Below are positions 9,275 to 17,894 of a stretch of 34,227 nt of DNA, in pieces. The first letter of the stretch is position 1, and every line of letters starts with the position of its first letter. The DNA comes from Planctomycetota bacterium (GTDB lineage: Bacteria; Planctomycetota; Brocadiia; Brocadiales; Brocadiaceae). The stretch covers positions 1 through 34,227 of the forward strand of contig VGXX01000011.1 of assembly GCA_016873155.1 (NCBI GenBank). The letters run 5' to 3'. The notes under the pieces are model-generated. The model was not told the DNA's origin. It made no database searches and saw only the letters and a list, made by a program, of their open reading frames with translations. Both the position numbers and the translations under genes were made by a program.

Positions 9275-10009
9275 TTATCTGTGTCCAAAACGGAGTGAAT
9301 CGCACAGACGTTTTGCTTCTGAAAGTTTAATATGCCCTGTGTACAGTGCCTTTCCGATAATCATGCCCGCAATGGGTAAACAATTGAGCGTCTCAATGTC
9401 TTTCAGGGATGATATTCCCCCCGATGCAATAACCGGGGTTTTTACAGCCGACAAGAGTTCTTTTAAACTAAAAGTGTTCGGTCCTTGCAGCATGCCATCC
9501 CTTGAGATATCCGTAAAGATTATTGCGCATGGTGACGCCTTCTCGATTTCCCTGGCAAAGTCAACGGACGTCCATTCGCACAGGGAAGTCCAACCTTGTA
9601 CGGCCACCTTGCCATTTTTTGCGTCAATTCCAACTGCAATACGGCCTGGAAATGTCTTGCAGAGTTCATCTACCCACGATGGTGAATCTATGGCCTTTGT
9701 TCCTACAATTACCCGATCTGCACCCAGATCGAGCATTGTTTTGATAGACTGGGTTGTCCTTAGTCCCCCGCCAAATTCAACGGGGATTTTTATCTGCTTA
9801 ACGATTTGTTCGACAATGGTAAGATTTTTTGGAACGCCTTCAAAAGCCCCGTCCAGATCAACTATATGCAGATAGTCAGCGCCCTGGTCTTCCCAGGATT
9901 TAGCCACCTCTACAGGGTCTTCGGAAAAAACCGTCTCGGCGTCCTTTTGACCTTGAGTCAACCGCACGCACTTACCACCCTTTAAATCAATAGCTGGAAT
10001 GATTAACAT
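9275..10009 (-). CDS. hisA: Phosphoribosylformimino-5-aminoimidazole carboxamide ribotide isomerase
   Basis: A 244-residue (beta/alpha)8 enzyme of histidine biosynthesis catalysing the Amadori rearrangement of ProFAR to PRFAR. It begins MLIIPAIDLKGGKCVRLTQG; catalytic Asp8 and Asp129 (IAVGIDAKNG) are both present. The phosphate-binding loops FGGGLRT and GTKAI and the C-terminal ASGGISSLKDI match the family. Length is normal. The product feeds HisF/HisH; hisH lies about 850 bases upstream in the same direction, with two small genes in between. hisF, normally adjacent, is not in the window. Confidence 0.96.
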   Translation of the reverse strand: MLIIPAIDLKGGKCVRLTQGQKDAETVFSEDPVEVAKSWEDQGADYLHIVDLDGAFEGVPKNLTIVEQIVKQIKIPVEFGGGLRTTQSIKTMLDLGADRVIVGTKAIDSPSWVDELCKTFPGRIAVGIDAKNGKVAVQGWTSLCEWTSVDFAREIEKASPCAIIFTDISRDGMLQGPNTFSLKELLSAVKTPVIASGGISSLKDIETLNCLPIAGMIIGKALYTGHIKLSEAKRLCDSLRFGHR

Positions 10010-10110
10010 AATGATCTGCTCGGAATAAAAAATATTATGATGAGGTAATACCTACCGATTAACCCACCAACCTCCTTTTCAAAAATCGTTTTGTTGGATT
10101 CAATTCAACC

Positions 10111-10386
10111 TTACGTGGCCGTTGCAACTTCTAAATTTACCTTTGTAAGTCTTGATAGTTGGGGAGCTATAGACCCGATTCGAACATACACAACTATTTG
10201 CCCTTTTTCATGCTGCTTTTTAGCCATTTCAATATTTATCTTACTGAGTTCAGGATCGGTTTCTGGCAAAAAGACAATTTGCGCATTCAGTGGGATTTTT
10301 TCAGCTATATCGGGATGCTCTAATATATACCGGTCAAATTCCGTACTCAGGATCAGATTTTTCACAAATACTTCTTCTTCAGTCAT
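10111..10386 (-). CDS. Small DUF5647-like protein
   Basis: A 91-residue acidic protein with no signal or membrane segment. The stretch NLILSTEFDRYILEHPDIAEKIP, followed by IVFLPETDPELSKIN and GQIVVYVRI, recalls the family I know as DUF5647, which has no assigned function. It overlaps the preceding gene by 8 bases, so the two are translationally coupled. Such two-gene couples of small proteins are often mobile toxin-antitoxin-like units, but nothing in the sequence proves that here. It sits between hisH and hisA as an apparent insertion. Confidence 0.6.
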   Translation of the reverse strand: MTEEEVFVKNLILSTEFDRYILEHPDIAEKIPLNAQIVFLPETDPELSKINIEMAKKQHEKGQIVVYVRIGSIAPQLSRLTKVNLEVATAT

Positions 10387-10621
10387 TCGCTTTTATCTCC
10401 TTTAAAAAGCTTTTTCTATATTTCTGCCAGTTATCCCTTAAGTCCTTCTCAGCAAAAGTCAGCGCTAAATTGAAGTCGTTAAAGGGTAATACCACTTTTC
10501 TAACCTTGCCATCGTATGATAATTCGTCCTTATGTGCAAATCCATGAGTGGTATCATACCTTACCACCGGATACCATTTATCATGGATTATAATTTCATA
10601 CTGCACAATAAACTCAACCAC
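10379..10621 (-). CDS. Small protein partner of the DUF5647-like gene
   Basis: An 80-residue protein (IIIHDKWYPVVRYDTTHGFAHKDELSYDGKVRK...LTFAEKDLRDNW) resembling the small family often found next to DUF5647 (I recall DUF7718). The W-x-P-VVRYDTTHGFAH motif with its two histidines is the conserved-looking part. The first eight bases of the downstream gene overlap its end. No function is known. The pair likely moves together and interrupts the his genes. An alternative is a small metal-dependent nuclease-like toxin, which I cannot support from motifs alone. Confidence 0.6.
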   Translation of the reverse strand: MVEFIVQYEIIIHDKWYPVVRYDTTHGFAHKDELSYDGKVRKVVLPFNDFNLALTFAEKDLRDNWQKYRKSFLKEIKAND

Positions 10622-10856
10622 TCAATTGTTTATTCGACTATGTCTTGTTCTTCGTCTTCCGTCATTACCTAATGGCGTAACATACTCTACAATCTTCAAG
10701 ACATTTCCTATAAAAATTTTCTGGCATCTTCCGTCCTAACAGTAGAAGTAATTAAAGGTGTTTTTCGAATTGACATTGTTCGGCAATAATAAATCCCCCT
10801 ATAACCTATAACAGATACAGCAAATCAGCGTTTATCTGTGCCCGATGGCAATTATA

Positions 10857-11480
10857 TTACAAATTACCAAAGTTTTTGAGTATAGTTAAGCCGTGTTGCT
10901 GGCTTTTTTCGGGGTGAAATTGCGTTGCAAAGATGTTCTTATGCCAAACCATAGAGGTAAAACGCACACCGTAGTCCGTTTCCGTAGCAATGACGCTGTT
11001 ATCCTCCGGACAGACGTAATAAGAATGCACAAAATACATATATGCATCACAGGGGATATTTTCCAGGAGGGGATTATCTTCTTTCCGAAAACTTATCTGA
11101 TTCCAGCCCATGTGTGGAATCTTCAATTTTTCTTTTGTCCCATTTTCGGAAAATTTAAAACGAATAACTTTGCCGGGAATAATGCCTAAACCTTCGTGTT
11201 CCCCATCTTCATAACCTTTGGAAAATAACAACTGCAACCCAAGACATATTCCCAGGAACGGTTTGCCAGATTGGAAGTAATCTACAATCGGCCTTAAAAG
11301 TTCCCTCTGCCTTAAGCCATCCATAGCATCTTGAAAAGCTCCCACTCCCGGAAGCACTAATTTGTCTGCGTTTTTAACTTCCGCAGGGTCGTCGGTAACC
11401 TTGACATCAAAACCAAACCGTTCAAAACCCTTCTCCACACTCCGGAGATTTCCCATCCCGTAATCTACAATTACAATCAT
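10857..11480 (-). CDS. hisH: Imidazole glycerol phosphate synthase glutaminase subunit
   Basis: A 207-residue class I glutamine amidotransferase that supplies ammonia to HisF. The catalytic triad is complete: Cys79 in GICLGLQLL, and His189 and Glu191 in QFHPEKSQ. The N-terminal [15 protein letters not shown] and the [10 protein letters not shown] loop are typical. Length is normal. The gene starts 8 bases after the stop of the upstream lipoprotein gene, so it is probably co-transcribed with it. About 235 bases separate it from the downstream small-gene pair. Confidence 0.96.
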   Translation of the reverse strand: MIVIVDYGMGNLRSVEKGFERFGFDVKVTDDPAEVKNADKLVLPGVGAFQDAMDGLRQRELLRPIVDYFQSGKPFLGICLGLQLLFSKGYEDGEHEGLGIIPGKVIRFKFSENGTKEKLKIPHMGWNQISFRKEDNPLLENIPCDAYMYFVHSYYVCPEDNSVIATETDYGVRFTSMVWHKNIFATQFHPEKSQQHGLTILKNFGNL

Positions 11481-11488
11481 GTCAAACT

Positions 11489-12139
11489 CTAGCCGCCGCC
11501 TCTTGGCACTATTACAAACTCCACACGCCGGTTTTTGGCCTTTCCCGTTTTTGATTTATTGTCCGCTAAAGGCTGGTATTGTCCGAATCCAGCAATATAA
11601 ACCCTGGTGGGAGAAACGCCGCATTCTTCAACCATGTAATGGAGAACGGCAGCAGCCCTTGCAGCAGATAATTCCCAGTTTGATTTGTATTTGTCTTTTT
11701 GTCTCAGAACAGGGTCGTTGTCCGTATGGCCTTCAATTCTGACTATTTCACCCGCTGCGGATGTCTTCAGTATGCCGGCGATTTTCTTGAGTGTCGCCTT
11801 GGATTGAGTACGTAACGTGGTTTGTCCGGAATCAAACAATACAGCGCCGGGCAGCAATACAGAAACAGTGCCGTTCTTTATCCTTACGGTGGCCCCTGTG
11901 CCTTTTAATTTTGCTTCAAGGTCCCTTCTTGTATTCTCAAGCCGATTTACCTCGCTTTCATACCTGCTCGCCTTTGATGCCAAGTCTGCATTCTCCTGCT
12001 GCAGGCCGGATATGGTTTCATTCAACTGCTGATTTTCCTGCCGCAGCTTTTTCATCTGACCACAACCTGCACCAGCGATCAGTATTCCTACTATCCCAAC
12101 AAGACAAAGACCACGCACCACACCATGTTCTTCTAACAT
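11489..12139 (-). CDS. OmpA-domain lipoprotein
   Basis: A 216-residue protein with a lipoprotein signal peptide (hydrophobic stretch, then IAGAGC with Cys26 as the acylated residue). A short coiled coil follows (about 30-75), then a C-terminal OmpA/MotB peptidoglycan-binding domain ([56 protein letters not shown]). It probably tethers the outer membrane to peptidoglycan. The start at 12139 is chosen over an upstream ATG at 12181 because AAAGGAGGAAAG precedes it, the strongest ribosome binding site in the region, and because the signal peptide then has normal length. Neighbours are the prepilin peptidase upstream and hisH downstream. Confidence 0.9.
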   Translation of the reverse strand: MLEEHGVVRGLCLVGIVGILIAGAGCGQMKKLRQENQQLNETISGLQQENADLASKASRYESEVNRLENTRRDLEAKLKGTGATVRIKNGTVSVLLPGAVLFDSGQTTLRTQSKATLKKIAGILKTSAAGEIVRIEGHTDNDPVLRQKDKYKSNWELSAARAAAVLHYMVEECGVSPTRVYIAGFGQYQPLADNKSKTGKAKNRRVEFVIVPRGGG

Positions 12140-12211
12140 ATGTCCTTTCCTCCTTTCACGGTAAAGAAATTTTAACCACACAGGAATTCGGTATTTTTAC
12201 GCTCGGTAGTA

Positions 12212-13138
12212 TCATGAATGGAATCCGGAAAATAATACGACAAAAAGTTGAACATATACATTGACAAGTCCTATAAAATAATCTTGCATGAGGATACACA
12301 CCAGCGTAGCCAGCGATAAAAATGGCCCGTACGGGATTAACTGGCTTTTCTTAAATAATAATACAGGAATGGCCATCAAAAGCCCAAAAAACGGGGCGAC
12401 AAAGAAGATCGACACGGCTAATTTCCAGCCCGTAATTCCGCCAATCATGCCCATGAGTTTCACATCCCCAAAACCCATGGCATCCTTCTTAAGTACCCAT
12501 TTCCCCAAAATACTACAGAGGAATATCAGACCTCCTCCGGCAAGCATCCCGATCATTGATGCAATCAACGTATCTAACCGGCAGATACCCGTCAATGAAA
12601 AGTTTCTCAGGGTATTCTGGGCATCATGCAAACCCGGACATATCACGCTTAAAACAAGAGCAACCGGAATACCAATAAACGTGACCTCATTGGGGATGAC
12701 CAACAACTCAAGGTCTACAAAGGTCGATATAATCAGGGCGCTACAAAGAGCTAAGTAACAAATAAAAATGCAGGCTGATTCGTGTCTGTATTGGATAAAT
12801 ACGTAACATAGGTGTACAAACACATACCCTGTCAGCAACTCTACGAGCGGATAACGTATCGGGATTTTAGCCTTGCAAGTCCGGCAGCATCCCCTCAGAA
12901 CCACATAGCTTAATACAGGGACATTATCATACCACCGGATGGGTGTATTACAATTCGGGCAAAATGAACGAGGCGATACCAGAGATTTTTTCTTGGGGAT
13001 TCGATAGATACAGACGTTTAAGAAACTGCCTGTTATCAACCCCACGACAAAAAATAAAAACAGCAAACTTGGATCAGCCGCATCCAAGAAATTTTTCCGG
13101 ATATCAACCCCTCCCTTACAAAATGGTAATTGTTTCAA
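12212..13138 (-). CDS. pilD: Type IV prepilin peptidase (leader peptidase / N-methyltransferase)
   Basis: A polytopic membrane protein of up to 308 residues. The first helix (LFFVVGLITGSFLNVCIYRIP) is followed by the cytoplasmic zinc domain with two CxxC pairs (CPNC, CRTC). The aspartyl protease residues are in VDLELLVIPNEV and GFGDVKLMG (the GxGD motif). Both domains are present, so it should process and methylate type IV pilin or type II secretion pseudopilins. No pilin gene is in the window. The listed start is a TTG; a TTG nearer LDAADPSLL would also leave both domains intact, so the first 17 residues are uncertain. Confidence 0.92.
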   Translation of the reverse strand: MKQLPFCKGGVDIRKNFLDAADPSLLFLFFVVGLITGSFLNVCIYRIPKKKSLVSPRSFCPNCNTPIRWYDNVPVLSYVVLRGCCRTCKAKIPIRYPLVELLTGYVFVHLCYVFIQYRHESACIFICYLALCSALIISTFVDLELLVIPNEVTFIGIPVALVLSVICPGLHDAQNTLRNFSLTGICRLDTLIASMIGMLAGGGLIFLCSILGKWVLKKDAMGFGDVKLMGMIGGITGWKLAVSIFFVAPFFGLLMAIPVLLFKKSQLIPYGPFLSLATLVCILMQDYFIGLVNVYVQLFVVLFSGFHS

Positions 13139-13388
13139 ACATATTCATGAAAATATCTTAAGGAATCCTATCAAATCAAGTTGGCAATTGCAAGATTAAA
13201 AGCGGTAACCAATCTTTATTGTACGAATTGCGTAGCTATCTGAGGTAATTGCAATACTGCCGGGGCAAAAAACCTTGTATCCACACTATTTCCTGAAGAA
13301 ACTAAAATTTATAGTATATGACTTGAATAAGTCAGATTTTGTGTTAAACTACGTCTGTATTTTTTATGGCCAAAGGATTGTATCTCGA

Positions 13389-14678
13389 ATGGTAGAAATG
13401 GATAATGTAATCTCCGTGATTTTAGGGGGAGGGCGTGGGACAAGGCTCTATCCCCTGACAAAAGAAAGATCGAAACCTGCGGTCCCGCTGGCTGGCAAAT
13501 ACAGGATTATAGACATTCCCATCAGTAATTGCCTGAACTCAAACCTTAACAAGATTTACGTACTCACACAATTCAATTCCGCATCTCTTCATCGGCATAT
13601 AACACGGGCATATAAATTCGACAACTTTTCCAGGGGTTTTATTGAAATCCTTGCGGCAACCCAGACCATTGATAGTATGAACTGGTATCAGGGCACTGCT
13701 GACGCCGTTCGTCAAAATCTTCGTTTTTTCAATCAGCCTAATATTGATTTTGTCTTGATCCTCTCCGGTGACCAGCTTTACAGGATGAACTATCAAGAGG
13801 TCATAAAAATGCATATCGCAAGCGGTGCGGAAGTAACCGTCTCGGCAATTCCCGTGGAAAGAAAAGACGCTCATCATTTAGGCATCCTGAAGGTAGACGA
13901 ACAGGGACGTATTATCGATTTCTTCGAAAAACCAAAGGACGAAAAGGTTATTGATTCTCTTTCCCTCGCTGCATCTGCTTTCGACAGGCGCGGTATAAGC
14001 GCTAAGGGTCGCACCCTTCTTGCCTCAATGGGTATTTATATATTTAATCTTGAAGTGTTGAATGATATTTTAAAGGAAACAAATAAATCTGATTTTGGTA
14101 AAGATATTATTCCGGAAATAATAAAAAAACGCCGTGTATTTGCCTATTTCTTTGATGGTTACTGGGAGGATATAGGAACAATAAAGTCATTTTATGAAGC
14201 CAATCTGAATTTAGCTTCAGTTACCCCCAATTTTGATTTATTTGACGAGAAAGCGCCAATCTATACCAACCCGCTTTCCTTACCTGGTTCCGTCATTAAT
14301 AATTGCAAGATTAGCCAATCAATTGTTGCGGATGGATGCATTATCAACGATGCAGAAATACAGAATTCTGTCATTGGGATCAGAAGCATCATTGGTAAAA
14401 ATACGGTAATTCAAAACTCTATCATCATGGGTGCGGATTACTACGAATCGGAATCTAACATACGTATGAACAGGTTTAAAAAAGTACCGAATATCGGAAT
14501 TGGCAATAATTCCCGCATCACTGGGGCTATTATCGACAAGAACGTCCATATCGGTGAAAATGTGAAAATAGAAAATGTCAATAAAGTAGAACACATCATT
14601 GCTGATAATTACATGATCCATGATTCTATCGTCATCATACCAAAAGGCAGTGTTATTCCATCAAATACTGTTATCTAG
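13389..14678 (+). CDS. glgC: Glucose-1-phosphate adenylyltransferase (ADP-glucose pyrophosphorylase)
   Basis: A 429-residue enzyme making ADP-glucose for glycogen synthesis. The nucleotide-binding start VILGGGRGTRLYPLT is followed by RSKPAVPLAGKYRIIDIPISNCLNS, GTADAVRQN, LSGDQLYRMNY, FEKPKDEKV and a C-terminal left-handed beta-helix with hexapeptide-like repeats. The sequence style is close to plant/cyanobacterial GlgC. I place the start at MVEMDN because the family begins there; an in-frame extension to 13275 adds 38 residues unlike the family. The divergent gap from pilD holds a possible operator, the inverted repeat TGACTT-GAAT-AAGTCA at 13319-13334, which is only suggestive. Confidence 0.93.
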   Translation: MVEMDNVISVILGGGRGTRLYPLTKERSKPAVPLAGKYRIIDIPISNCLNSNLNKIYVLTQFNSASLHRHITRAYKFDNFSRGFIEILAATQTIDSMNWYQGTADAVRQNLRFFNQPNIDFVLILSGDQLYRMNYQEVIKMHIASGAEVTVSAIPVERKDAHHLGILKVDEQGRIIDFFEKPKDEKVIDSLSLAASAFDRRGISAKGRTLLASMGIYIFNLEVLNDILKETNKSDFGKDIIPEIIKKRRVFAYFFDGYWEDIGTIKSFYEANLNLASVTPNFDLFDEKAPIYTNPLSLPGSVINNCKISQSIVADGCIINDAEIQNSVIGIRSIIGKNTVIQNSIIMGADYYESESNIRMNRFKKVPNIGIGNNSRITGAIIDKNVHIGENVKIENVNKVEHIIADNYMIHDSIVIIPKGSVIPSNTVI

Positions 14679-14803
14679 TCCTATGGTAAAAAAACATATA
14701 TCCCTCCTTGGTTTTCCTTTGTAAACGGGAGATTTCTGATGTCATTTGGAAGCAAAGGATTCCTTAAAATTTCATAATAATTTGAATACCCCTGAAATCG
14801 TAT

Positions 14804-16423
14804 ATGTCGGAAACGCATAATTTATTTCGTTCGGTAAGAGTTATCAGCGTCTGTACCTTCTTAAGCAGAATACTCGGTCTTGTACGGGATATGATATGTG
14901 CCAGTATCTTTGGTACAGGCATGGTTTGGGATGCCTTTGCCGTTGCCTTCAAGATTCCCAACCTGTTTCGACGCCTCTTTGGCGAAGGCGCTCTCAGCGC
15001 TGCCTTCATTCCCATCTTCACAGAATACATTGAAAAACGCGGCAAGGCGGAAGCCATGGCATTTGTCAATGTCATTGCCACAGTCCTCATCATCATTTTA
15101 GGTGGAATCGTATTATTGGGTGAAGGCTCATTCTTCGCTATTCCACGCATGTTCCATGTACAGGAAAAGTGGCAGCTTGTTTTCAAACTATCCATTATTA
15201 TGTTTCCCTATGTGTTCTTCATCTGTCTGGTGGCTTTTATGGGGGCGGTACTGAACACCCTTCACCATTTTTTCATGCCTGCCTTCGCGCCTGTCGTTAT
15301 GAATATATGCTGGATTTTAGGGGCTGTTTTAGCCCCTTACACGGGAAAAACACTTGAAAAGATGATTTACGCAGTTGCCATTTCTACCTTTTTATCCGGC
15401 CTCGTTCAGTTGATCATTCATTTTCCGGTCTTACGGAGAAAAGAATTATACTACCGGCCTGTTTCCCGATTTTCAGATCCCGGCTTGAAATTGGTGTTGA
15501 CCCGCATGGGTCCCGTTGTCTTTGGGCTGGCTGTCGTACAGATCAACGTTCTCGTTGACAGCATCATTGCCGTTGGATTCTCCGTTCCTCAGGGCGGACC
15601 GGGCTATTTCCATTTTGCAGGAATGGCCATCCACTATCCAATGAAAGCCGGCGCCGCCTCTGTGCTGTATTACAGCGATCGATTGATACAATTCCCTTTA
15701 GGTGTCTTTGGTATTGCCATGGCTACGGCGGTGTTTCCACTCTTTTCCACCCATGCGGTACGTGAGGACTGGAACAATTTTTCAACCACCTTCAACAGGG
15801 CATTAAAATTTATGCTCTTAATCGGTATTCCCGCATCCCTGGCCATAATCATGCTTCGGGAACCCATTATCGACCTCATTTACCGCAGGAGGCAGTTTGA
15901 CGCAGAATCTGCATACAGGACATCGCGTGTTATTCTCTTTTACGCCATTGGGATTTGGGCATACTGCGGCCTCCATGTGCTGATTCGTGCGTTTTATTCA
16001 GTCAAAGACACAATCACTCCGGTAAGAATCGGTGCAATATGCGTGGGCCTGGATTTTGTCTTGAATCTTTCCCTCATCTGGATATTGCGGGAAGGCGGCT
16101 TGGCGCTTTCGACGGCCATCAGCGCCATTGTCCAGATTATTATCTTAACCGTCATCTTACAAAAAAGACTCCGCATCAAGATAGGAAGAGAGGTTGTCGT
16201 CTCGACCCTGAAAACCGTGACAGCCTCGGTAGCAATGGTACTGGTGTGCTGGTTTGTCTTAAAAATGTTTCCTGCCTCGGATGGAAGCGGCAGTCTTTAT
16301 TTTAAAGCACTTCGTTTATTCGCCCCGATGACCGCCGCATTTGCAGCATTCGCCGGCACATCTATCTTACTCAAATCAGAAGAATTTGGCAACCTCGTCA
16401 GACTCTCCTTAAGAAAATCATAG
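14804..16423 (+). CDS. murJ: Lipid II flippase MurJ (MviN family)
   Basis: A 539-residue polytopic membrane protein of the MOP superfamily that flips lipid II for peptidoglycan synthesis. The N-terminus SVRVISVCTFLSRILGLVRDM and the following DAFAVAFKIPNLFRRLFGEGALSAAFIPIF are signatures of MurJ. About 14 hydrophobic helices follow, with the family's RLIQFPLGVFGIAMATAVFPLFS and LIRAFYSVKDTITPVRIG segments. Length is normal. It lies 125 bases after glgC in the same direction; no clear terminator separates them, but the functions are unrelated. No strong ribosome binding site is visible. Confidence 0.95.
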   Translation: MSETHNLFRSVRVISVCTFLSRILGLVRDMICASIFGTGMVWDAFAVAFKIPNLFRRLFGEGALSAAFIPIFTEYIEKRGKAEAMAFVNVIATVLIIILGGIVLLGEGSFFAIPRMFHVQEKWQLVFKLSIIMFPYVFFICLVAFMGAVLNTLHHFFMPAFAPVVMNICWILGAVLAPYTGKTLEKMIYAVAISTFLSGLVQLIIHFPVLRRKELYYRPVSRFSDPGLKLVLTRMGPVVFGLAVVQINVLVDSIIAVGFSVPQGGPGYFHFAGMAIHYPMKAGAASVLYYSDRLIQFPLGVFGIAMATAVFPLFSTHAVREDWNNFSTTFNRALKFMLLIGIPASLAIIMLREPIIDLIYRRRQFDAESAYRTSRVILFYAIGIWAYCGLHVLIRAFYSVKDTITPVRIGAICVGLDFVLNLSLIWILREGGLALSTAISAIVQIIILTVILQKRLRIKIGREVVVSTLKTVTASVAMVLVCWFVLKMFPASDGSGSLYFKALRLFAPMTAAFAAFAGTSILLKSEEFGNLVRLSLRKS

Positions 16424-16483
16424 TTTTAAAGTATGGGCAAATGAGAAATTTAAACAAAGGGCGAGGGAACTTTCCGTCCCTTG

Positions 16484-16507
16484 CCTGTCCTGAGCGAAGT
16501 CGAAGGA
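16484..16507. repeat. Dispersed CCTGTCCTGAGCGAAGTCGAAGG repeat
   Basis: A short intergenic sequence CCTGTCCTGAGCGAAGTCGA followed by AGGA. A degenerate version (CCTGTCCTGAGTTTTCGAAGG) occurs at 24114-24135. It resembles very common dispersed repeats of bacterial genomes; no function is evident. Confidence 0.55.
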
Positions 16508-16570
16508 ATGGGATGGATAAAGGGAGGGGGATATAATATTACCCCCTAAAAACTTCATTTTCTCTGGTGG

Positions 16571-17826
16571 TTAAAAAATATCCTTCGATTTAATATTATA
16601 TCTTTTCAGCATGCGCTGGAGATACTGACGCTCTATTTCGCTCTCTTTGGCAGCATTTGTCACATTACCACTGTTTTTATTCAACACATTCGTTATGTAT
16701 TTTACATTGAATGCGTCAAGCGCCTTCCTGCGCGCATCTTTATAGGGCTGGGAAAGCAGTTCATCTCCAATATCCCCGGATAATCCCTCTTTTTTTACCA
16801 ACGGCAGAATAACGTTCAATGATATTATGTCTTCAGTGGTAAGGGTAATTGCCCTTTCTATGACATTTTCAAGTTCACGGACATTGCCAGGCCAGTTGTA
16901 GTTGTAAAATTCCTTTTCTACTTCCGGCGAAATTCCTTTTCCTGTACCCCCTGCAACAAGTCCTGGTTTGTTGCGGCAATGATACGCACGTCTACCTTCT
17001 TGGTAACGGTGTCGCCCAGTGAAATAAACTCTCCTTCCTGTAAAACCCTTAGAATCTTTGCCTGCACTGATTTTGGGATATCGCCAATCTCATCCATAAA
17101 CAGGGTGCCGCCATCCGCCTCTTCAAAAAGGCCTCTTTTGTCTTTGATAGCGCCGGTAAATGCGCCCTTCACGTGCCCGAATAATTCGCTTTCCAGGAGG
17201 TTTTCGGATAACGTAGCGCAATTGATTACAACAAACTTCCGGTCTTTCCGATTCCCCGTAAAATGGATCGCCCTGGCCACAAGCTCTTTTCCCGTCCCAC
17301 TCTCGCCCGTAATCAGCACGGTAGCAGTGCTGAAGGCAACCCTTGAAACCATGTCCAGCACCTTCTGAATTTCCCTGGAACTACCCACAATCTTTTTTAA
17401 TCCATAGACCTTCTCCAGTTCAGAGTGCAGGTACTTGTTTTCTTCGATAATTTTTTGCTGCGCAACGAGGCGGTCGATATTGAGGATGATCTCGTCTAGG
17501 TTGAATGGTTTCGTAATATAATTAAATGCCCCCCGCCGCATCGCCTCTACGGCCGTTTCTATGCCGCCATAGGCAGTCATTATCAGGACAGAAGAGTTAT
17601 ACATCCCCTTGACCCTTTGCAGTAATTCCAAACCGTCAATGCCGCCGGGCAACTTCATATCTACGATGACAATGGGATATTCCTGCTTTTTGAGTTCTTC
17701 CAAAGCCTCCTCGCCGGACGCCGCGGTTTTGACAATAAAACCACGCTCCGTCAGGGCGTTGTTGAGCACCTTTCTGTATCCAATTTCATCATCTACGACT
17801 AAAATTTTTGTGCCGTCTGTCTTCAT
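16571..17826 (-). pseudogene. NtrC-family sigma-54 response regulator, internally deleted and frameshifted
   Basis: The gene has a receiver domain (acidic pair D12/D13, phosphoacceptor D56 in VIVDMKLPG) and a sigma-54 AAA+ domain with Walker A GESGTGKE, the GAFTGA loop, and Walker B LFMDEIGD. Reading stops at 16918 just after GVQEKEF. In another frame the protein resumes as ISPEVEKEFYNYNWPGNVRELENVIE, through a Fis-type helix-turn-helix (NSGNVTNAAKESEIERQYLQRML) ending at 16571. About 40-50 residues that normally join these parts (the EDLYYRLNV...LPPLRER region, including the arginine finger) are missing. At the junction the run AATTCCTTTT occurs twice (16909-16918, 16931-16940). The product would lack DNA binding and be ATPase-defective. 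It is paired with the kinase just upstream. Confidence 0.88.
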
Positions 17827-17894
17827 ATTGGTAAAAATCCCCACGAAACACCCAAAAGGACGCAAAAATGTGAATACTGTTTCGAAACGTTAAA

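Noticed and set aside
9261-9875. A 204-residue open frame on the plus strand
   Set aside because: It is antisense to hisA, which has all catalytic residues; no recognisable domain.
13275-13388. Longer N-terminus for GlgC
   Set aside because: The 38 extra residues do not resemble the family, which begins close to the DNVISVILGGG segment.
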